From Escherichia ruysiae (lineage in GTDB: Bacteria > Pseudomonadota > Gammaproteobacteria > Enterobacterales > Enterobacteriaceae), in NCBI RefSeq assembly GCF_031323975.1, contig NZ_JAVIWS010000001.1, forward strand, positions 4,278,001 through 4,342,000: a stretch of 64,000 nt of DNA, given 5' to 3'. The translations under genes were made by a program, and so were the position numbers. A model generated the notes under the pieces. The model saw only the letters and a list, made by a program, of their open reading frames with translations, was not told the DNA's origin and ran no database searches. Each line of letters starts with the position of its first letter. The first letter of the stretch is position 1. Positions 1 to 14,139 of this stretch are shown here, one piece after another.

Positions 1-1631
1 AACTGGTGGGTGACCATTAACGTAGTCTGGCGCAAAGAGGCGGCATTCAGCGCCTCCATCACTCGCTGTTCACTGTGTGCATCCAGGCTGGCAGCGGGTT
101 CATCCAACAGTAATAGCGAACAGGGATGCAGTAATGCGCGAGCCACCGCCACGCGTTGCGCCTGCCCCACGGAAAGGCGGGCAGCCTGGTCGCCAACAGG
201 CGTATCAACTCCTTGTGGCAGGAGCGGTAGAAACTCACTGACCCAGGCGTTATCCAGTGCTGTTTGTAACTCTTGTTCGCTGGCATCAGGTCGCGCCAGT
301 AGCACATTGTCCCGTAGTGTTGCTGCTGGTAATTGTGGATTTTGCCCAACCCAGGAGAGATGTTTACGCCACGATTCCGGTGATAAATCACGTAATTCTA
401 TCCCGTTGACCCGTAGTGATCCCTGATATGAGAGAAAACCGGAAAGCGCATTAAGCAGTGAACTTTTACCTGAACCGCTACGACCAACCAACACCGCACG
501 TTGACCTGCTGGCAAAGTAAAGTTCAGCGGTCCGGCCAGCGTTTTACCTTCCGGCGATGTGATAAACAGATCCTCGGCCTCAATGGTCACCGGATCGGTC
601 GATGTTAATTCCGTCTCACCGCGCTGCGGATGGGCGAGCGGGGTTTCCATAAACGTTTTCAGACTGTCCGCCGCGCCAACAGCCTGGGCTTTAGCATGAT
701 AAAACGTACCGAGATCGCGCAATGGCTGGAAAAACTCAGGCGCAAGTATCAGCGCCAGAAAACCCGCAGCCAGCGTCACGCCAGTATCATAGTGACCAAA
801 ATCCAGCTCGCCGAGATAGGAAAAACCAAAGTACACCGCCACAAGGGCAATCGACAGCGAGGTAAAGAACTCCAGTATGCCGGAGGATAAAAATGCCAGC
901 CGCAGCACTTCCATTGTCCGTTGACGGAAATCTTCCGAAGCAGAACGAATGCTTTCAATTTCAGCTTCACCACGACCAAAAATACGCAGCGTTTCCATGC
1001 CGCGCAGGCGATCGAGGAAATGCCCACTTAAGCGAGCAAGTGCGAGAAAGTTACGTCGGTTTGCATCGGCGGCGCCCATTCCAACTAACGCCATAAACAA
1101 CGGGATTAACGGCGCAGTGCCCAGCAGAATAAGCGCCGCAGCCCAGTTAGAAGGGAATATTGCTACCACAATCAGCAGCGGCACCGACACTGCCAGCGCC
1201 ATTTGTGGCAGGTAGCGAGCATAGTAATCATGCATATCGTCAATTTGCTCGAGTACCAGCGTCGCCCAACTCCCCGCTGGTTTGCCCTGAATCCACGCTG
1301 GTCCTGCTTGCTGCAAACGGTCGAGAACCTGGCGGCGGATGGCAAAACGGATATGCTGCCCGGCGTGATAACCCACCCGTTCGCGCAACCAGACCACCCA
1401 TGCGCGCAACACAAAGGTCAGCACCAGTAAAGTAAAGGGCAGAAGCAGGGCTTCGCGGGGGATGTTCTCCATAATCATGTGCTGCAGAATACGCGCCATG
1501 AACCAGGCCTGGGCAATTATCAATATGCCACTTACAAAGCCCAACAGACGAGAAATATTCAGCCACCGTTGGGAGATGACGCTTTGCTGTTTTAACCAGC
1601 GGGTTAACTCTTTTTGACGGGATTTATTCAT
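1..1631 (-). CDS. cydD: Glutathione/cysteine ABC exporter subunit CydD (partial, C-terminus off the left edge)
   Basis: CydD forms an inner-membrane heterodimeric ABC exporter with CydC. It exports glutathione and cysteine to the periplasm and is needed to assemble cytochrome bd oxidase. On the minus strand the reading frame opens at MNKSRQKELTRW and stays open to the window edge, about 543 of the usual 588 residues. An N-terminal membrane domain is followed by the ATPase domain with Walker [11 protein letters not shown] (DNA near 470-500), the signature LSVGQAQR (near 160-180) and Walker B LLLLDEPAASLD (near 80-110). Only the last few dozen codons are missing. cydC would lie beyond position 1. 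trxB lies upstream on the same strand, as in K-12. Identification is by near-identity to the E. coli protein. Confidence 0.95.
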   Translation of the reverse strand, partial: MNKSRQKELTRWLKQQSVISQRWLNISRLLGFVSGILIIAQAWFMARILQHMIMENIPREALLLPFTLLVLTFVLRAWVVWLRERVGYHAGQHIRFAIRRQVLDRLQQAGPAWIQGKPAGSWATLVLEQIDDMHDYYARYLPQMALAVSVPLLIVVAIFPSNWAAALILLGTAPLIPLFMALVGMGAADANRRNFLALARLSGHFLDRLRGMETLRIFGRGEAEIESIRSASEDFRQRTMEVLRLAFLSSGILEFFTSLSIALVAVYFGFSYLGELDFGHYDTGVTLAAGFLALILAPEFFQPLRDLGTFYHAKAQAVGAADSLKTFMETPLAHPQRGETELTSTDPVTIEAEDLFITSPEGKTLAGPLNFTLPAGQRAVLVGRSGSGKSSLLNALSGFLSYQGSLRVNGIELRDLSPESWRKHLSWVGQNPQLPAATLRDNVLLARPDASEQELQTALDNAWVSEFLPLLPQGVDTPVGDQAARLSVGQAQRVAVARALLHPCSLLLLDEPAASLDAHSEQRVMEALNAASLRQTTLMVTHQ

Positions 1632-1695
1632 TGCACGCTTAGCAGGTGAGTTATCAGAATTTTTTGCAGGGCAATGTTACAACGGAGGAATAATA

Positions 1696-1726
1696 AAGGC
1701 GACCCATAGTCGCATGGTGTCGCCTT
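1696..1726 (-). terminator. Hairpin between trxB and cydD
   Basis: An 8-bp perfect stem (AAGGCGAC with GTCGCCTT) encloses a 15-base loop. Read on the minus strand it is followed by TTTATTATT, so it fits a rho-independent terminator for trxB. It may allow partial read-through into cydD. Confidence 0.6.
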
Positions 1727-1753
1727 CTTTACTTTTGTTACTGATTTGTAAAA

Positions 1754-3263
<1,510 letters not shown>

Positions 3264-3758
3264 ATGGTAGATAGCAAGAAGCGCCCTGGCAAAGATCTCG
3301 ACCGTATCGATCGTAACATTCTTAATGAGTTGCAAAAGGATGGGCGTATTTCTAACGTCGAGCTTTCTAAACGTGTGGGACTTTCCCCAACGCCGTGCCT
3401 TGAGCGTGTGCGTCGGCTGGAAAGACAAGGGTTTATCCAGGGCTATACGGCACTGCTGAACCCGCATTATCTGGATGCATCACTTCTGGTATTCGTTGAG
3501 ATTACTCTGAATCGTGGTGCTCCGGATGTGTTTGAACAATTCAATACCGCTGTACAAAAACTTGAAGAAATTCAGGAGTGTCATTTAGTATCTGGTGATT
3601 TCGACTACCTGTTGAAAACACGCGTGCCGGATATGTCAGCTTACCGTAAGCTGCTGGGGGAAACTCTGCTGCGTCTGCCTGGCGTCAATGACACACGGAC
3701 ATACGTTGTTATGGAAGAAGTCAAGCAGAGTAATCGTCTGGTTATTAAGACGCGCTAA
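3264..3758 (+). CDS. lrp: Leucine-responsive regulatory protein Lrp
   Basis: Global DNA-binding regulator of amino acid metabolism, transport and fimbriae that responds to leucine. The 164-residue product appears identical to E. coli Lrp. It has an N-terminal AsnC-type helix-turn-helix (about residues 12-60, including NELQKDGRISNVELSKRVGL) and a C-terminal RAM effector and oligomerisation domain from about residue 70. It sits between the divergent trxB and the downstream ftsK, the standard arrangement. Confidence 0.98.
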   Translation: MVDSKKRPGKDLDRIDRNILNELQKDGRISNVELSKRVGLSPTPCLERVRRLERQGFIQGYTALLNPHYLDASLLVFVEITLNRGAPDVFEQFNTAVQKLEEIQECHLVSGDFDYLLKTRVPDMSAYRKLLGETLLRLPGVNDTRTYVVMEEVKQSNRLVIKTR

Positions 3759-3892
3759 CACGGAACAGGTGCAAAATCGGCGTATTTTGATTACACTCCT
3801 GTTAATCCATACAGCAACAGTACTGGGGTAACCTGGTACTGTTGTCCGTTTTAGCATCGGGCAGGAAAAGCCTGTAACCTGGAGAGCCTTTC

Positions 3893-6800
3893 TTGAGCCA
3901 GGAATACACTGAAGACAAAGAAGTCACATTGACAAAGTTAAGCAGCGGGCGCCGACTTCTGGAGGCGTTGCTGATTCTTATTGTCCTGTTTGCCGTCTGG
4001 TTGATGGCAGCTTTATTGAGTTTTAACCCTTCGGATCCTAGCTGGTCGCAAACGGCCTGGCATGAGCCTATCCATAATTTAGGTGGGGCTCCTGGTGCGT
4101 GGCTGGCCGATACCCTGTTCTTCATTTTTGGCGTGATGGCTTACACCATCCCCGTCATCATTGTCGGTGGCTGTTGGTTTGCGTGGCGTCATCAGGCCAG
4201 CGACGAATACATTGATTATTTTGCCGTTTCGTTACGTATTATTGGCGTGCTGGCGCTCATCCTTACCTCCTGTGGTCTGGCAGCCATTAACGCCGACGAT
4301 ATCTGGTATTTTGCCTCTGGTGGCGTAATCGGTAGTTTATTAAGCACCACGTTGCAGCCTCTGCTACACAGCAGTGGGGGAACTATTGCGCTGCTTTGCG
4401 TCTGGGCAGCTGGCCTGACGCTGTTTACCGGTTGGTCCTGGGTGACTATTGCCGAAAAACTGGGCGGCTGGATTTTAAACATTCTCACCTTCGCCAGTAA
4501 TCGCACCCGTCGCGATGATACCTGGGTCGATGAAGATGAGTATGAAGACGACGAAGAGTACGAAGATGAAAACCACGGCAAACAGCATGAATCGCGCCGT
4601 GCTCGTATTCTTCGCGGCGCGCTAGCGCGTCGTAAACGCCTGGCGGAAAAATTCATTAATCCGATGGGGCGGCAAACAGACGCTGCGTTATTTTCCGGCA
4701 AGCGGATGGATGATGAAGACGATGTTACCTACACTGCGCGCGGCGTAGCAGCCGATCCTGATGACGTCCTGTTTTCGGGCAATCGTGCAACGCAGCCAGA
4801 GTATGACGAATACGATCCTTTATTAAATGGTGCGCCGATTACCGAGCCTGTCGCTGCCGCAGCGGCTGCAACCACGGCGACGCAAAGCTGGGCCGCGCCG
4901 GTTGAACCTGTTACTCAGACGCCGCCTGTTGCCTCTGTTGATGTTCCACCTGCGCAACCTACTGTTGCCTGGCAGCCTGTGCCGGGGCCGCAAACGGGCG
5001 AGCCGGTTATTGCTCCTGCAGCGGAAGGTTACCCACAGCAGCCACAATATTCGCAGCCTGCGGTGCAATATAATGAGCCGCTGCAACAGCCTGTACCGCC
5101 ACAGCAGTCGTACTATACGCCTGCTGCGGAACAACCTGTTCAACATGCAGCGGAACAACCTGTTCAACAGCCGTATTATGCCCCTGCACCAGAACAGCCG
5201 GTGGCTGGTAACGCCTGGCAAGCCGAAGAGCAGCAATCCGCTTTTGCTCCCCAGTCTACAAACCAGACGGAGCAAACTTACCAGCAGCCAGCCGTTCAGG
5301 AGCCGTTGTACCAACAGCCGCAACCTGTTGAACAGCAGCCTGTCGCGACACCTGAGCCTGTTGTAGAAGAGACAAAGCCTGCGCGTCCGCCGCTTTACTA
5401 TTTTGAAGAAGTGGAAGAGAAGCGTGCCCGTGAACGTGAACAACTTGCGGCCTGGTATCAACCGATTCCTGAACCGGTTAAAGAACCAGAACCGATCAAA
5501 TCTTCGCTGAAAGCAACTTCTGTTGCAGCAGTACCTCCAGTAGAAGCCGCTGCCGCTGTTTCACCGCTGGCATCGGGCGTGAAAAAAGCGACCCTGGCGA
5601 CGGGAGCCGCAGCGACGGTTGCTGCGCCTGTTTTCAGCCTGGCAAATAGCGGTGCGCCGCGTCCGCAAGTGAAAGAGGGCATTGGCCCGCAGTTACCTCG
5701 ACCGAAGCGTATCCGCGTACCAACACGTCGTGAACTGGCGTCATATGGCATTAAGCTGCCCTCACAGCGTGCAGCGGAAGAGAAGGCTCGTGAAGCCCAG
5801 CGCAACCAGTACGATGCTGGCGGGCAGTATAACGATGATGAAATCGATGCGATGCAGCAGGATGAACTGGCTCGTCAGTTCGCCCAGACGCAGCAGCAAC
5901 GCTATGGCGAGCAATATCAACATGATGTGCCAGTGAACGCGGAAGATGCAGATGCTGCGGCAGAGGCTGAGCTGGCTCGTCAGTTTGCCCAGACTCAGCA
6001 GCAGCGTTATTCCGGTGAACAACCGGCTGGGGCGAATCCGTTCTCGCTGGATGATTTCGAATTTTCACCGATGAAAGCGTTAGTGGATGATGGTCCACAC
6101 GAACCGCTGTTTACGCCAATTGTTGAACCTGTTCAGCAGCCGCAGCAACCGGTAGCACCGCAGCCGCAGTATCAACAGCCGCAGCAACCGGTAGCGCCAC
6201 AGCCGCAATATCAACAGCCGCAACAACCGGTAGCACCGCAGCAGCACTATCAACAGCCGCAACAACCGGTAGCACCGCAGCAGCACTATCAACAGCCGCA
6301 ACAACCGGTAGCGCCACAGCAGCAATATCAGCAGCCGCAGCAACCGGTAGCGCCACAGCCGCAGTATCAGCAGCCGCAGCAACCGGTAGCGCCACAGTCG
6401 CAGGATACCCTGCTTCATCCGCTGTTAATGCGCAATGGCGACAGTCGTCCACTACACAAACCGACGACGCCGCTGCCTTCTCTGGATTTGCTGACGCCGC
6501 CGCCGAGCGAAGTGGAACCCGTAGATACCTTTGCGCTTGAGCAAATGGCGCGTCTGGTAGAGGCGCGTCTGGCTGATTTCCGCATTAAAGCCGATGTCGT
6601 CAATTATTCTCCGGGGCCAGTTATCACCCGCTTTGAGCTGAATCTGGCACCGGGCGTAAAAGCGGCGCGTATTTCTAATTTATCACGTGACCTCGCTCGT
6701 TCGCTATCAACCGTGGCGGTTCGTGTCGTTGAAGTTATTCCGGGTAAACCTTACGTAGGTCTGGAGTTACCCAACAAAAAACGCCAAACCGTTTACCTGC

Positions 6801-7945
6801 GCGAAGTGCTGGACAACGCTAAGTTCCGCGATAACCCATCGCCATTAACGATAGTGCTGGGTAAAGATATCGCTGGCGATCCGGTCGTTGCCGATCTGGC
6901 AAAAATGCCGCATTTGTTGGTTGCGGGCACTACCGGCTCCGGTAAGTCAGTCGGTGTGAACGCCATGATCCTGAGTATGCTCTATAAAGCGCAGCCGGAA
7001 GATGTGCGTTTCATCATGATCGACCCGAAAATGCTGGAGCTTTCGGTATATGAAGGTATTCCGCATCTGCTAACGGAAGTCGTGACCGACATGAAAGATG
7101 CTGCCAACGCTTTACGCTGGTGCGTCAACGAAATGGAGCGTCGTTATAAACTGATGTCTGCGCTGGGTGTGCGTAACCTGGCGGGTTATAACGAAAAAAT
7201 TGCTGAAGCTGACCGTATGATGCGCCCAATACCAGATCCGTACTGGAAACCGGGCGACAGTATGGATGCTCAGCATCCGGTGCTGAAAAAAGAGCCTTAT
7301 ATTGTTGTTCTGGTCGATGAATTTGCCGACCTGATGATGACGGTGGGTAAAAAAGTGGAAGAGCTGATTGCACGTCTGGCGCAAAAAGCCCGTGCCGCAG
7401 GTATCCACCTCGTATTGGCAACGCAACGTCCATCAGTTGATGTTATTACAGGTCTGATTAAAGCGAATATTCCGACCCGTATCGCCTTTACGGTATCCAG
7501 TAAAATTGACTCACGAACCATTCTCGATCAGGCTGGTGCCGAATCGTTACTGGGCATGGGGGATATGCTCTACTCCGGGCCGAACTCCACCATGCCGGTA
7601 CGTGTTCATGGTGCCTTTGTTCGGGATCAGGAAGTTCATGCCGTGGTGCAGGACTGGAAAGCGCGTGGTCGCCCACAGTATGTTGATGGCATCACCTCCG
7701 ACAGTGAAAGCGAAGGTGGCGCGGGCGGTTTCGATGGCGCTGAAGAACTGGATCCGTTGTTCGATCAGGCGGTGCAGTTTGTCACTGAAAAACGCAAAGC
7801 GTCAATTTCAGGCGTACAGCGTCAGTTCCGCATTGGTTATAACCGTGCGGCGCGTATTATCGAACAGATGGAAGCGCAGGGGATCGTCAGCGAACAGGGG
7901 CACAACGGTAATCGTGAAGTGCTGGCCCCACCGCCGTTTGACTAA
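3893..7945 (+). CDS. ftsK: DNA translocase FtsK
   Basis: Septum-located DNA pump. It helps assemble the divisome, moves chromosome DNA along KOPS sequences and activates XerCD at dif. The product is 1350 residues; K-12 FtsK has 1329. Four membrane segments lie in about residues 20-190. A long Pro/Gln-rich linker follows to about 845. The C-terminal motor has Walker [10 protein letters not shown] near residue 1011 and Walker [11 protein letters not shown], and the gamma winged helix ends in APPPFD. The start codon is TTG at 3893 ([10 protein letters not shown]), as in K-12. The linker holds seven tandem 13-residue repeats and a duplicated [14 protein letters not shown] block, so length differences between strains are expected there. 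Confidence 0.97.
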   Translation: MSQEYTEDKEVTLTKLSSGRRLLEALLILIVLFAVWLMAALLSFNPSDPSWSQTAWHEPIHNLGGAPGAWLADTLFFIFGVMAYTIPVIIVGGCWFAWRHQASDEYIDYFAVSLRIIGVLALILTSCGLAAINADDIWYFASGGVIGSLLSTTLQPLLHSSGGTIALLCVWAAGLTLFTGWSWVTIAEKLGGWILNILTFASNRTRRDDTWVDEDEYEDDEEYEDENHGKQHESRRARILRGALARRKRLAEKFINPMGRQTDAALFSGKRMDDEDDVTYTARGVAADPDDVLFSGNRATQPEYDEYDPLLNGAPITEPVAAAAAATTATQSWAAPVEPVTQTPPVASVDVPPAQPTVAWQPVPGPQTGEPVIAPAAEGYPQQPQYSQPAVQYNEPLQQPVPPQQSYYTPAAEQPVQHAAEQPVQQPYYAPAPEQPVAGNAWQAEEQQSAFAPQSTNQTEQTYQQPAVQEPLYQQPQPVEQQPVATPEPVVEETKPARPPLYYFEEVEEKRAREREQLAAWYQPIPEPVKEPEPIKSSLKATSVAAVPPVEAAAAVSPLASGVKKATLATGAAATVAAPVFSLANSGAPRPQVKEGIGPQLPRPKRIRVPTRRELASYGIKLPSQRAAEEKAREAQRNQYDAGGQYNDDEIDAMQQDELARQFAQTQQQRYGEQYQHDVPVNAEDADAAAEAELARQFAQTQQQRYSGEQPAGANPFSLDDFEFSPMKALVDDGPHEPLFTPIVEPVQQPQQPVAPQPQYQQPQQPVAPQPQYQQPQQPVAPQQHYQQPQQPVAPQQHYQQPQQPVAPQQQYQQPQQPVAPQPQYQQPQQPVAPQSQDTLLHPLLMRNGDSRPLHKPTTPLPSLDLLTPPPSEVEPVDTFALEQMARLVEARLADFRIKADVVNYSPGPVITRFELNLAPGVKAARISNLSRDLARSLSTVAVRVVEVIPGKPYVGLELPNKKRQTVYLREVLDNAKFRDNPSPLTIVLGKDIAGDPVVADLAKMPHLLVAGTTGSGKSVGVNAMILSMLYKAQPEDVRFIMIDPKMLELSVYEGIPHLLTEVVTDMKDAANALRWCVNEMERRYKLMSALGVRNLAGYNEKIAEADRMMRPIPDPYWKPGDSMDAQHPVLKKEPYIVVLVDEFADLMMTVGKKVEELIARLAQKARAAGIHLVLATQRPSVDVITGLIKANIPTRIAFTVSSKIDSRTILDQAGAESLLGMGDMLYSGPNSTMPVRVHGAFVRDQEVHAVVQDWKARGRPQYVDGITSDSESEGGAGGFDGAEELDPLFDQAVQFVTEKRKASISGVQRQFRIGYNRAARIIEQMEAQGIVSEQGHNGNREVLAPPPFD
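6131..6403 (+). repeat. Seven tandem 39-bp repeats in the FtsK linker
   Basis: Seven in-frame copies of a 39-bp unit encode [10 protein letters not shown] plus a variable 3-residue tail and a leading Tyr (Val in the first copy). Copies differ mainly at the third-from-last codons (PQ, QH, QQ, SQ). The array ends exactly before the DTLLHP segment of the linker. Confidence 0.9.
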
Positions 7946-7952
7946 TGGATGT

Positions 7953-7990
7953 GTAGGCCGGATAAGACGCAATAGCGTCGCATTCGGCAC
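7953..7990. repeat. REP (palindromic unit) element
   Basis: The stretch beginning GTAGGCCGGATAAGACGC and ending GCGTCGCATTCGGCAC is a single imperfect palindrome matching the Escherichia REP consensus. It lies just after the ftsK stop and before lolA, so it may stabilise the ftsK mRNA 3' end. No second copy forming a BIME is seen nearby. Confidence 0.85.
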
Positions 7991-8098
7991 TCTATCAACT
8001 GAAAATTCAGTATTTTCTTCTTTCCTCAAGCTGATTATTAGCCTGGAATAGAGTAGAGGGAACTCCCGTTTGGGAGTGACGTAATTTGAGGAACAATG

Positions 8099-8710
8099 AT
8101 GAAAAAAATTGCCATCACCTGTGCATTACTCTCAAGTTTAGTGGCGTCCAGTGTTTGGGCTGATGCCGCAAGCGATCTGAAAAGCCGCCTGGATAAAGTC
8201 AGCAGCTTCCACGCCAGCTTCACGCAAAAAGTGACTGACGGTAGCGGCGCGGCGGTGCAGGAAGGTCAGGGCGATCTGTGGGTGAAACGTCCTAACTTGT
8301 TCAACTGGCATATGACTCAACCTGATGAAAGCATCCTGGTTTCTGACGGTAAAACACTGTGGTTCTATAACCCGTTCGTTGAGCAGGCTACGGCAACCTG
8401 GCTGAAAGATGCTACCGGTAATACGCCGTTTATGCTGATTGCCCGCAACCAGTCCAGCGACTGGCAGCAGTACAATATCAAACAGAATGGCGATGACTTT
8501 GTCCTCACGCCGAAAGCCAGCAATGGCAACCTGAAGCAGTTCACCATCAACGTGGGGCGTGACGGCACAATCCATCAGTTTAGCGCGGTGGAGCAGGACG
8601 ATCAGCGCAGCAGTTATCAACTGAAATCCCAGCAAAATGGCGTTGTGGATGCAGCGAAATTTACCTTCACCCCGCCGCAAGGCGTAACGGTAGATGACCA
8701 ACGTAAGTAG
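8099..8710 (+). CDS. lolA: Outer-membrane lipoprotein carrier protein LolA
   Basis: Periplasmic chaperone that takes lipoproteins from the LolCDE exporter and hands them to LolB at the outer membrane. The 203-residue precursor starts [13 protein letters not shown]. It carries a 21-residue signal peptide cleaved after SSVWA, leaving the mature [10 protein letters not shown]. Another ATG lies immediately upstream (8096), so MMKK is also possible. The ribosome site GAGGAA is 8 bases from the chosen ATG. It sits between ftsK and rarA, with rarA starting 10 bases after its stop. Confidence 0.96.
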   Translation: MKKIAITCALLSSLVASSVWADAASDLKSRLDKVSSFHASFTQKVTDGSGAAVQEGQGDLWVKRPNLFNWHMTQPDESILVSDGKTLWFYNPFVEQATATWLKDATGNTPFMLIARNQSSDWQQYNIKQNGDDFVLTPKASNGNLKQFTINVGRDGTIHQFSAVEQDDQRSSYQLKSQQNGVVDAAKFTFTPPQGVTVDDQRK

Positions 8711-8720
8711 AGGCACCTGA

Positions 8721-10064
8721 GTGAGCAATCTGTCGCTCGATTTTTCGGATAATACTTTTCAACCTCTGGCCGCGCGTATGCGGCCAGAAAATTTAGCACA
8801 GTATATCGGTCAGCAACATTTGCTGGCTGCGGGGAAGCCGTTGCCGCGCGCTATCGAAGCCGGGCACCTGCATTCAATGATCCTCTGGGGGCCGCCGGGT
8901 ACGGGTAAAACGACCCTTGCTGAAGTGATCGCCCGCTACGCAAACGCTGATGTGGAACGTATTTCTGCCGTTACTTCTGGTGTGAAAGAGATTCGCGAGG
9001 CGATCGAGCGCGCGCGGCAGAACCGCAACGCCGGACGCCGCACCATTCTGTTTGTTGACGAAGTACATCGCTTCAACAAGAGCCAGCAGGATGCGTTTCT
9101 ACCGCATATTGAAGATGGCACCATCACTTTCATTGGCGCGACGACTGAAAACCCCTCGTTTGAGCTTAATTCGGCGCTGCTTTCACGTGCCCGCGTCTAT
9201 CTGCTGAAATCATTGACGACCGAGGATATTGAGCGAGTACTTACTCAGGCGATGGAAGACAAAACGCGCGGCTATGGTGGGCAGGATATTGTTCTGCCCG
9301 ATGAAACACGCCGTGCGATTGCTGAACTGGTGAATGGTGACGCGCGTCGGGCGTTAAATACGCTGGAAATGATGGCGGATATGGCCGAAGTCGATGGCAG
9401 TGGCAAACGTGTCCTGAAGCCCGAATTACTGACGGAAATCGCCGGTGAGCGTAGCGCCCGCTTCGATAACAAAGGCGATCGCTTTTACGATCTGATTTCC
9501 GCACTGCATAAATCTGTGCGTGGCAGCGCACCTGATGCGGCGTTGTACTGGTATGCGCGAATTATTACTGCTGGTGGTGATCCGTTATATGTCGCGCGTC
9601 GCTGTCTGGCGATAGCGTCGGAAGACGTCGGCAATGCTGACCCACGTGCGATGCAGGTAGCGATTGCTGCATGGGATTGCTTTACCCGTGTTGGTCCGGC
9701 AGAAGGCGAACGCGCCATTGCCCAGGCGATTGTTTACCTGGCCTGCGCACCGAAAAGCAACGCTGTGTATACGGCGTTTAAAGCCGCGCTGGCCGATGCT
9801 CGCGAACGTCCGGATTATGACGTGCCGGTTCATTTGCGTAATGCGCCGACGAAATTAATGAAGGAAATGGGCTACGGGCAGGAATATCGTTACGCTCATG
9901 ATGAAGCAAACGCTTATGCGGCCGGTGAGGTTTACTTCCCACCGGAAATAGCACAAACACGCTATTATTTCCCGACAAACAGGGGGCTGGAAGGCAAGAT
10001 TGGCGAAAAGCTCGCCTGGCTGGCTGAACAGGATCAAAATAGCCCCATAAAACGCTACCGTTAA
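8721..10064 (+). CDS. rarA: Replication-associated recombination protein RarA (MgsA family AAA+ ATPase)
   Basis: AAA+ ATPase related to clamp loaders and to eukaryotic WRNIP1. It acts at stalled replication forks and binds SSB. The 447-residue product starts with GTG ([10 protein letters not shown]), 10 bases after lolA. Walker A GPPGTGKT is at residues 57-64 and Walker B LFVDEVHR follows. A sensor segment [12 protein letters not shown] and the C-terminal tetramerisation region follow. Co-transcription with lolA is likely from the spacing. Formerly ycaJ. Confidence 0.96.
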   Translation: MSNLSLDFSDNTFQPLAARMRPENLAQYIGQQHLLAAGKPLPRAIEAGHLHSMILWGPPGTGKTTLAEVIARYANADVERISAVTSGVKEIREAIERARQNRNAGRRTILFVDEVHRFNKSQQDAFLPHIEDGTITFIGATTENPSFELNSALLSRARVYLLKSLTTEDIERVLTQAMEDKTRGYGGQDIVLPDETRRAIAELVNGDARRALNTLEMMADMAEVDGSGKRVLKPELLTEIAGERSARFDNKGDRFYDLISALHKSVRGSAPDAALYWYARIITAGGDPLYVARRCLAIASEDVGNADPRAMQVAIAAWDCFTRVGPAEGERAIAQAIVYLACAPKSNAVYTAFKAALADARERPDYDVPVHLRNAPTKLMKEMGYGQEYRYAHDEANAYAAGEVYFPPEIAQTRYYFPTNRGLEGKIGEKLAWLAEQDQNSPIKRYR

Positions 10065-10133
10065 TGTTATCGTTGCGGTAATGTTGTTACTGTATCCCTG
10101 TGGTCGCAGGCTGTGGCCACATCTCCCATTTAA

Positions 10134-11447
<1,314 letters not shown>

Positions 11448-11467
11448 TACCCAATTTTTCTGAATCT

Positions 11468-11493
11468 AAAAAGCGCCTGCGGGCGCTTTTTTT
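11468..11493 (+). terminator. serS terminator
   Basis: A 7-bp stem AAGCGCC/GGCGCTT with a 4-base loop is followed by a run of T. It lies 20 bases after the serS stop and is a typical rho-independent terminator. Confidence 0.9.
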
Positions 11494-11501
11494 GTCTCCC
11501 T

Positions 11502-11515
11502 TTGATACCAAACAA
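11502..11515 (+). promoter_or_regulatory. FNR box upstream of dmsABC
   Basis: TTGATACCAAACAA matches the FNR consensus TTGATNNNNATCAA at nine of ten fixed positions. It lies about 170 bases before dmsA. In E. coli dmsABC is known to be induced by FNR without oxygen and repressed by NarL with nitrate. The NarL sites were not resolved here. Confidence 0.75.
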
Positions 11516-11684
11516 TAATTACTCGTTACTTAAGCGCAATACTACTTACGAGTGAAAATCTACCTATCCCGTTGATTTTCAAATCATTCGATGTATACAA
11601 GCCTATATAGCGTCAGCTATAAAAATAATTACACAATACGGTTTGTTACTGGAATTAATCGTGAGCAAGCTTGAGTGAGCCATT

Positions 11685-14129
11685 ATGAAAACGAAAATCC
11701 CTGATGCGGTATTGGCTGCTGAGGTGAGTCGCCGTGGTTTGGTTAAAACGACAGCGATCGGTGGCCTGGCGATGGCCAGCAGTGCATTAACATTACCTTT
11801 TAGTCGAATAGCGCACGCTGTCGATAACGCCATTGCGGCAAATTCTGACGAGAAGGTTATCTGGAGCGCCTGTACAGTTAACTGCGGTAGCCGCTGCCCA
11901 CTGCGAATGCATGTTGTGGACGGTGAAATCAAATACGTCGAAACAGATAATACCGGTGATGACAATTACGACGGCCTGCATCAGGTACGCGCCTGTTTGC
12001 GTGGACGTTCCATGCGTCGCCGCGTTTATAACCCAGACCGCCTGAAATATCCGATGAAACGCGTCGGGGCGCGCGGTGAAGGCAAATTCGAGCGTATTAG
12101 CTGGGAAGAAGCCTACGACATTATCGCGACCAATATGCAGCGCCTGATTAAAGAGTACGGTAATGAATCCATCTATCTGAACTATGGTACAGGTACGCTG
12201 GGCGGCACCATGACCCGTTCCTGGCCACCGGGAAATACTCTGGTCGCGCGCCTAATGAACTGCTGCGGCGGTTATCTGAACCATTATGGTGATTATTCCT
12301 CCGCGCAAATTGCAGAAGGTCTGAACTATACCTATGGCGGCTGGGCGGATGGTAACAGCCCGTCAGATATCGAAAACAGTAAGCTAGTGGTGCTGTTTGG
12401 TAATAACCCGGGCGAAACGCGAATGAGCGGCGGCGGGGTAACTTATTACCTTGAACAGGCACGTCAGAAATCAAATGCTCGCATGATCATCATCGATCCG
12501 CGCTATACCGACACCGGTGCCGGGCGTGAAGATGAGTGGATCCCAATTCGTCCGGGAACAGATGCCGCACTGGTTAACGGTCTGGCGTACGTCATGATCA
12601 CCGAAAATCTGGTTGATCAGGAATTCCTCGATAAATATTGCGTTGGCTACGACGAGAAAACCCTGCCAGCCAGTGCGCCGAAAAATGGCCACTACAAAGC
12701 CTATATTCTGGGTGAAGGGGCAGACGGCGTTGCCAAAACGCCGGAATGGGCATCGCAAATCACTGGTGTTCCGGCAGACAAAATCATCAAACTGGCTCGT
12801 GAAATCGGCAGTACCAAACCGGCCTTTATCAGCCAGGGGTGGGGGCCGCAGCGTCACGCTAATGGTGAAATCGCAACCCGTGCTATCTCGATGCTGGCGA
12901 TTCTGACCGGTAACGTTGGTATCAATGGAGGGAACAGCGGCGCGCGTGAAGGTTCATACAGCTTACCGTTTGTCCGTATGCCGACTCTCGAAAATCCGAT
13001 CCAGACCAGCATATCCATGTTTATGTGGACCGATGCTATTGAACGAGGCCCGGAAATGACGGCGCTGCGTGATGGGGTTCGCGGGAAAGATAAGCTGGAT
13101 GTGCCGATCAAGATGATCTGGAACTATGCCGGTAACTGCCTGATTAACCAGCATTCAGAAATTAACCGCACCCATGAAATCCTTCAGGATGATAAGAAGT
13201 GCGAGCTGATTGTGGTTATCGACTGCCACATGACATCATCCGCGAAATACGCTGACATCCTGCTGCCGGACTGCACCGCTTCCGAACAGATGGACTTTGC
13301 GCTGGATGCATCCTGCGGGAATATGTCTTATGTGATTTTCAACGACCAGGTGATTAAACCGCGCTTTGAATGTAAGACCATCTATGAGATGACCAGCGAA
13401 CTGGCAAAACGTCTTGGCGTTGAGCAACAGTTTACTGAAGGTCGTACTCAGGAAGAGTGGATGCGCCATCTGTATGCCCAGTCGCGGGAAGCGATTCCTG
13501 AGTTGCCTACCTTTGAAGAGTTCCGCCAGCAGGGGATCTTTAAAAAGCGCGACCCACAAGGGCATCACGTTGCTTATAAAGCCTTCCGTGAAGATCCGCA
13601 GGCTAATCCGCTGACCACGCCATCAGGCAAAATTGAGATCTATTCGCAGGCGCTGGCTGACATTGCCGCTACCTGGGAATTGCCAGAAGGCGACGTGATC
13701 GATCCACTGCCGATCTACACGCCGGGCTTTGAAAGTTATCAGGATCCGCTGAACAAACAGTATCCGCTGCAGCTTACGGGTTTCCACTATAAATCTCGCG
13801 TTCACTCCACCTACGGCAACGTAGACGTGCTGAAAGCGGCTTGCCGTCAGGAGATGTGGATCAACCCGCTTGATGCGCAAAAACGCGGTATCAACAACGG
13901 CGATAAAGTCAGGATCTTTAACGATCGTGGTGAAGTTCATATTGAGGCGAAAGTGACGCCACGAATGATGCCGGGCGTGGTCGCACTGGGCGAAGGCGCC
14001 TGGTATGACCCGGATGCAAAACGTGTCGATAAGGGCGGTTGTATCAACGTACTGACCACTCAACGTCCGTCTCCTCTCGCCAAGGGGAATCCGTCGCATA
14101 CAAACCTTGTTCAGGTTGAAAAGGTGTAA
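11685..14129 (+). CDS. dmsA: Dimethyl sulfoxide reductase catalytic subunit DmsA
   Basis: Molybdopterin (bis-MGD) subunit that reduces DMSO and related S- and N-oxides in anaerobic respiration. The 814-residue precursor has a twin-arginine signal (SRRGLVKTT near residue 15) ending around RIAHAVDN. A Cys cluster then binds an iron-sulfur centre (CTVNCGSRC, then the Cys in VRACLRG). The large molybdopterin oxidoreductase body ends in a C-terminal dinucleotide-binding domain. It is the first gene of dmsABC, with dmsB 10 bases downstream. Sequence and length match K-12. Confidence 0.97.
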   Translation: MKTKIPDAVLAAEVSRRGLVKTTAIGGLAMASSALTLPFSRIAHAVDNAIAANSDEKVIWSACTVNCGSRCPLRMHVVDGEIKYVETDNTGDDNYDGLHQVRACLRGRSMRRRVYNPDRLKYPMKRVGARGEGKFERISWEEAYDIIATNMQRLIKEYGNESIYLNYGTGTLGGTMTRSWPPGNTLVARLMNCCGGYLNHYGDYSSAQIAEGLNYTYGGWADGNSPSDIENSKLVVLFGNNPGETRMSGGGVTYYLEQARQKSNARMIIIDPRYTDTGAGREDEWIPIRPGTDAALVNGLAYVMITENLVDQEFLDKYCVGYDEKTLPASAPKNGHYKAYILGEGADGVAKTPEWASQITGVPADKIIKLAREIGSTKPAFISQGWGPQRHANGEIATRAISMLAILTGNVGINGGNSGAREGSYSLPFVRMPTLENPIQTSISMFMWTDAIERGPEMTALRDGVRGKDKLDVPIKMIWNYAGNCLINQHSEINRTHEILQDDKKCELIVVIDCHMTSSAKYADILLPDCTASEQMDFALDASCGNMSYVIFNDQVIKPRFECKTIYEMTSELAKRLGVEQQFTEGRTQEEWMRHLYAQSREAIPELPTFEEFRQQGIFKKRDPQGHHVAYKAFREDPQANPLTTPSGKIEIYSQALADIAATWELPEGDVIDPLPIYTPGFESYQDPLNKQYPLQLTGFHYKSRVHSTYGNVDVLKAACRQEMWINPLDAQKRGINNGDKVRIFNDRGEVHIEAKVTPRMMPGVVALGEGAWYDPDAKRVDKGGCINVLTTQRPSPLAKGNPSHTNLVQVEKV

Positions 14130-14139
14130 GGAGTAACCG

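Noticed and set aside
6131..6403. Regular 39-bp repeats that could suggest a CRISPR array
   Set aside because: Repeats are directly adjacent with no spacers and lie in frame in ftsK, encoding the known Gln/Pro linker.
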